64,000 nucleotides of DNA, from the NCBI GenBank assembly GCA_029239875.1, contig JARBUD010000007.1:202170-266169 (forward strand), read 5' to 3'. The notes under the pieces were generated by a model. It did not search any database. It had not been told where the DNA came from and was given only the letters and a program-made list of their open reading frames with translations. The position numbers were made by a program, and so were the translations under genes. This DNA comes from Xanthobacteraceae bacterium (lineage in GTDB: Bacteria > Pseudomonadota > Alphaproteobacteria > Rhizobiales > Xanthobacteraceae). Shown one piece after another: positions 62,608-64,000 of this stretch (position 1 is its first letter; each line of letters starts with the position of its first letter).

Positions 62608-63867
62608 TCAGTTGGCGGGCTTCGGCGCCGCAGCGGGCGCAGCCGGAGCCGGGGCGCCGGCGGGCGCGTCCGCAGGCGCCGCGGCGGGCGTGCTCGTCGG
62701 CGCCGGGGTGCTGGCCGCCACCTCCTCCGGCTCCACCTTGGCGCCGGGCGTGGCGCGCAGGATGCCGCCGACCACCACCCGGTCGTCGGCCGACAGGCCG
62801 GTTTCGATCACCCGGTACTGGCCCTGCTGCTGGCCGATGGTGACGAGCTTCTGCTCGACCACGTTGTCCTTGTTGACCACCAGCACGTAGCGGCCCTGCT
62901 GCGCCTGGCCGATGGCGGTGTCCTCCACCAGGAAGGCGTCGGGAATCCTCTGCACGGGGATGCGCACGCGCACGAACAGGCCGGGCAGCAGCGCCAGCGT
63001 CTCGTTCTTGAACACGCCGCGCACGAGCAGCGTGCCGGTCGCCGGGTCGACTTCCGGCGAGACGTAGTCGAGCTGGCCCTTGTGCGGGTAGTCGTCGCCC
63101 TCGTTCTGCAGGCCAATGTCGATCTCGACCTGCTTGACCTCCTCGATGGTGCGCCCCTGCTCGGCGAGCGTCTGCTTGATGCGCAGCACCTGGTTCTCGC
63201 TGAGGCTGAAATAGGCGTAGATCGGGTTCATCTGCACGATGGTGGCGAGCTTGGTCGGCTGGCCGTTGCCGACGAGCTGGCCCACATCCTGGAGGTGGCG
63301 GGTGACGATGCCGTCGAAGGGCGCGATCACCGTGGTGTAGCCGTAATTGATGGTGGCGATCTCGATGTTCGCCTTGGCGGCGTCGACCGAGGCCTGCGCC
63401 TGCTCCATCGCCGCGCGGGCCTTATCGACGGTGGCCTGCGAGGAGAAGTCCTGCTGGCCGAGCGTCTGCTGGCGCTGATATTCCGCCGAATTGTTGGTGA
63501 GCTGGGCGTTGGCGGAGGCGAGCTGCGCCTTCGCCTGGTCGAGGTCCGCCTGGTAGGTGTCCTGCTGGATCAGGAACAGGCGCTCGCCCTTCTTGGCCAC
63601 CTTGCCGTCCTGGTAGTCGATCGACATCAGGAAGCCCTCGACGCGGGCGACGAGATCGACCGAGTTGATGGCTGAGGTGTTGCCGGTGAGCTCGAGATAC
63701 CGCGTCACCTCCTGCTTGAGCGGCTTGGTGACCGTGACCTTGGGCGGCGGGGGAGCGACGTACTGGTTCTGTTCGGAGCAGGCCGCGAGCAGCAGGGCCA
63801 CCGCCCCGATCCCGAGCAGGCGGGCGTCCATGCGCCGCCGCCCCGCCAGACACATGCTCGGCCCCAT
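62608..63867 (-). CDS. RND efflux periplasmic adaptor (membrane fusion lipoprotein)
   Basis: 419 residues (407 from the internal ATG at 63831). A lipoprotein signal, GIGAVALLLAACSEQ, places a lipidated Cys after LLLAA. Then beta-barrel, lipoyl and alpha-hairpin domains: LELTGNTSAINSVDLVARVEGFL, a hairpin from about 100 to 175 (Gln/Ala-rich: QADLDQAKAQLASANAQL), and YGYTTVIAPFDGIVTRHLQDVGQLV, typical of HlyD/AcrA. A Pro/Ala-rich low-complexity tail ends the protein. CAGGGGAACGGG precedes the ATG at 63867. First gene of the pump operon; its promoter is at 63903-63930. Confidence 0.94.
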   Translation of the reverse strand: MGPSMCLAGRRRMDARLLGIGAVALLLAACSEQNQYVAPPPPKVTVTKPLKQEVTRYLELTGNTSAINSVDLVARVEGFLMSIDYQDGKVAKKGERLFLIQQDTYQADLDQAKAQLASANAQLTNNSAEYQRQQTLGQQDFSSQATVDKARAAMEQAQASVDAAKANIEIATINYGYTTVIAPFDGIVTRHLQDVGQLVGNGQPTKLATIVQMNPIYAYFSLSENQVLRIKQTLAEQGRTIEEVKQVEIDIGLQNEGDDYPHKGQLDYVSPEVDPATGTLLVRGVFKNETLALLPGLFVRVRIPVQRIPDAFLVEDTAIGQAQQGRYVLVVNKDNVVEQKLVTIGQQQGQYRVIETGLSADDRVVVGGILRATPGAKVEPEEVAASTPAPTSTPAAAPADAPAGAPAPAAPAAAPKPAN

Positions 63868-63902
63868 CCCGTTCCCCTGTCGTCCATGATCCCCACCCTT
63901 GG

Positions 63903-63930
63903 ACTATACAGTCGGCGGATGGGTTGTCTA
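63903..63930 (-). promoter_or_regulatory. Sigma-70-like promoter of the RND efflux operon
   Basis: On the minus strand, TAGACA (63930-63925) and TATAGT (63908-63903) with a 16-nt spacer are close to the -35/-10 consensus, 36 bp upstream of the adaptor start. GACT-ATAC-AGTC (63902-63913) is an inverted repeat over the -10, a natural repressor site. No regulator gene is visible before the window end. Confidence 0.55.
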
Positions 63931-64000
63931 GCTGCAACTATTTGTGTGCATTGATGAATATAGTCGTGACGGGCTGATGAATTTTTGACGACGAGCGCGG

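Overview
The window is a 64 kb stretch of high-GC chromosome from an alphaproteobacterium, most likely a Hyphomicrobiales (Rhizobiales) member. The evidence is a CcrM-type GANTC methyltransferase, an smc/mutY/DUF721/dsbA neighbourhood, an imuA-imuB-dnaE2 mutasome with a GTTC-N7-GTTC LexA box, and the block pckA / chvI-chvG-hprK-EIIA-HPr-ahcY. A Xanthobacteraceae-like genus (Ancylobacter/Starkeya type) would fit, but I cannot establish the genus from sequence alone. Genes are dense and on both strands, with many 1-4 nt ATGA/GTGA/TGATG overlaps. I see no rRNA, tRNA, CRISPR array, prophage or intact insertion sequence. The only repeats are short palindromic elements of two families and one small inverted-repeat element.

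Layout. 1-9.2 kb: 5' part of smc, a small membrane methyltransferase, a FUSC-type membrane protein, ccrM, a GST, a CsbD stress protein, mutY, a DciA-like DUF721 protein and a Tat-exported DsbA. 9.2-13.3 kb: VOC protein and radical SAM protein (coupled), a degenerate GT2, moaB coupled to a zinc metallopeptidase. 13.4-16.6 kb: quinone/thiol-stress block (MhqD-like hydrolase, MhqO-like dioxygenase, divergent LysR, 2-Cys OhrR/MarR). 16.8-20.5 kb: SorC regulator with a Rossmann-SAF oxidoreductase, then small envelope/stress proteins. 20.6-26.4 kb: SOS mutasome. 26.5-31.1 kb: GtrA flippase, GT39 and GtrB-like transferase operon, a YdjC deacetylase and a DUF983 protein. 31.1-40 kb: small proteins, ExoD, an Hsp70-like protein, an aldehyde dehydrogenase, a diguanylate cyclase with duplicated sensor module, a ferredoxin-NADP reductase and a GNAT enzyme. 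40-48.2 kb: ahcY, PTS-Ntr components, ChvG/ChvI, HugZ and pckA. 48.2-52.3 kb: DUF3016 protein, ion antiporter, recR, AmpG-like permease. 52.4-59.1 kb: a three-gene transglutaminase / permuted ATP-grasp-alpha-E cluster. 59.4-63.9 kb: an RND efflux pump (permease and adaptor).

The most striking observation is the response regulator ChvI. Its reading frame is intact, but the DNA-binding domain appears to lack the whole recognition-helix segment, about 22 residues, at 44911/44912. It should either be unable to bind DNA normally or be an assembly/clonal artefact. The least-understood complete system is the 52.4-59.1 kb transglutaminase/ATP-grasp cluster. Also notable are a GtrAB-like periplasmic glycosylation unit, perfect operator-like palindromes before ahcY and between the mhq and LysR genes, and a roughly 30-residue membrane peptide gene.
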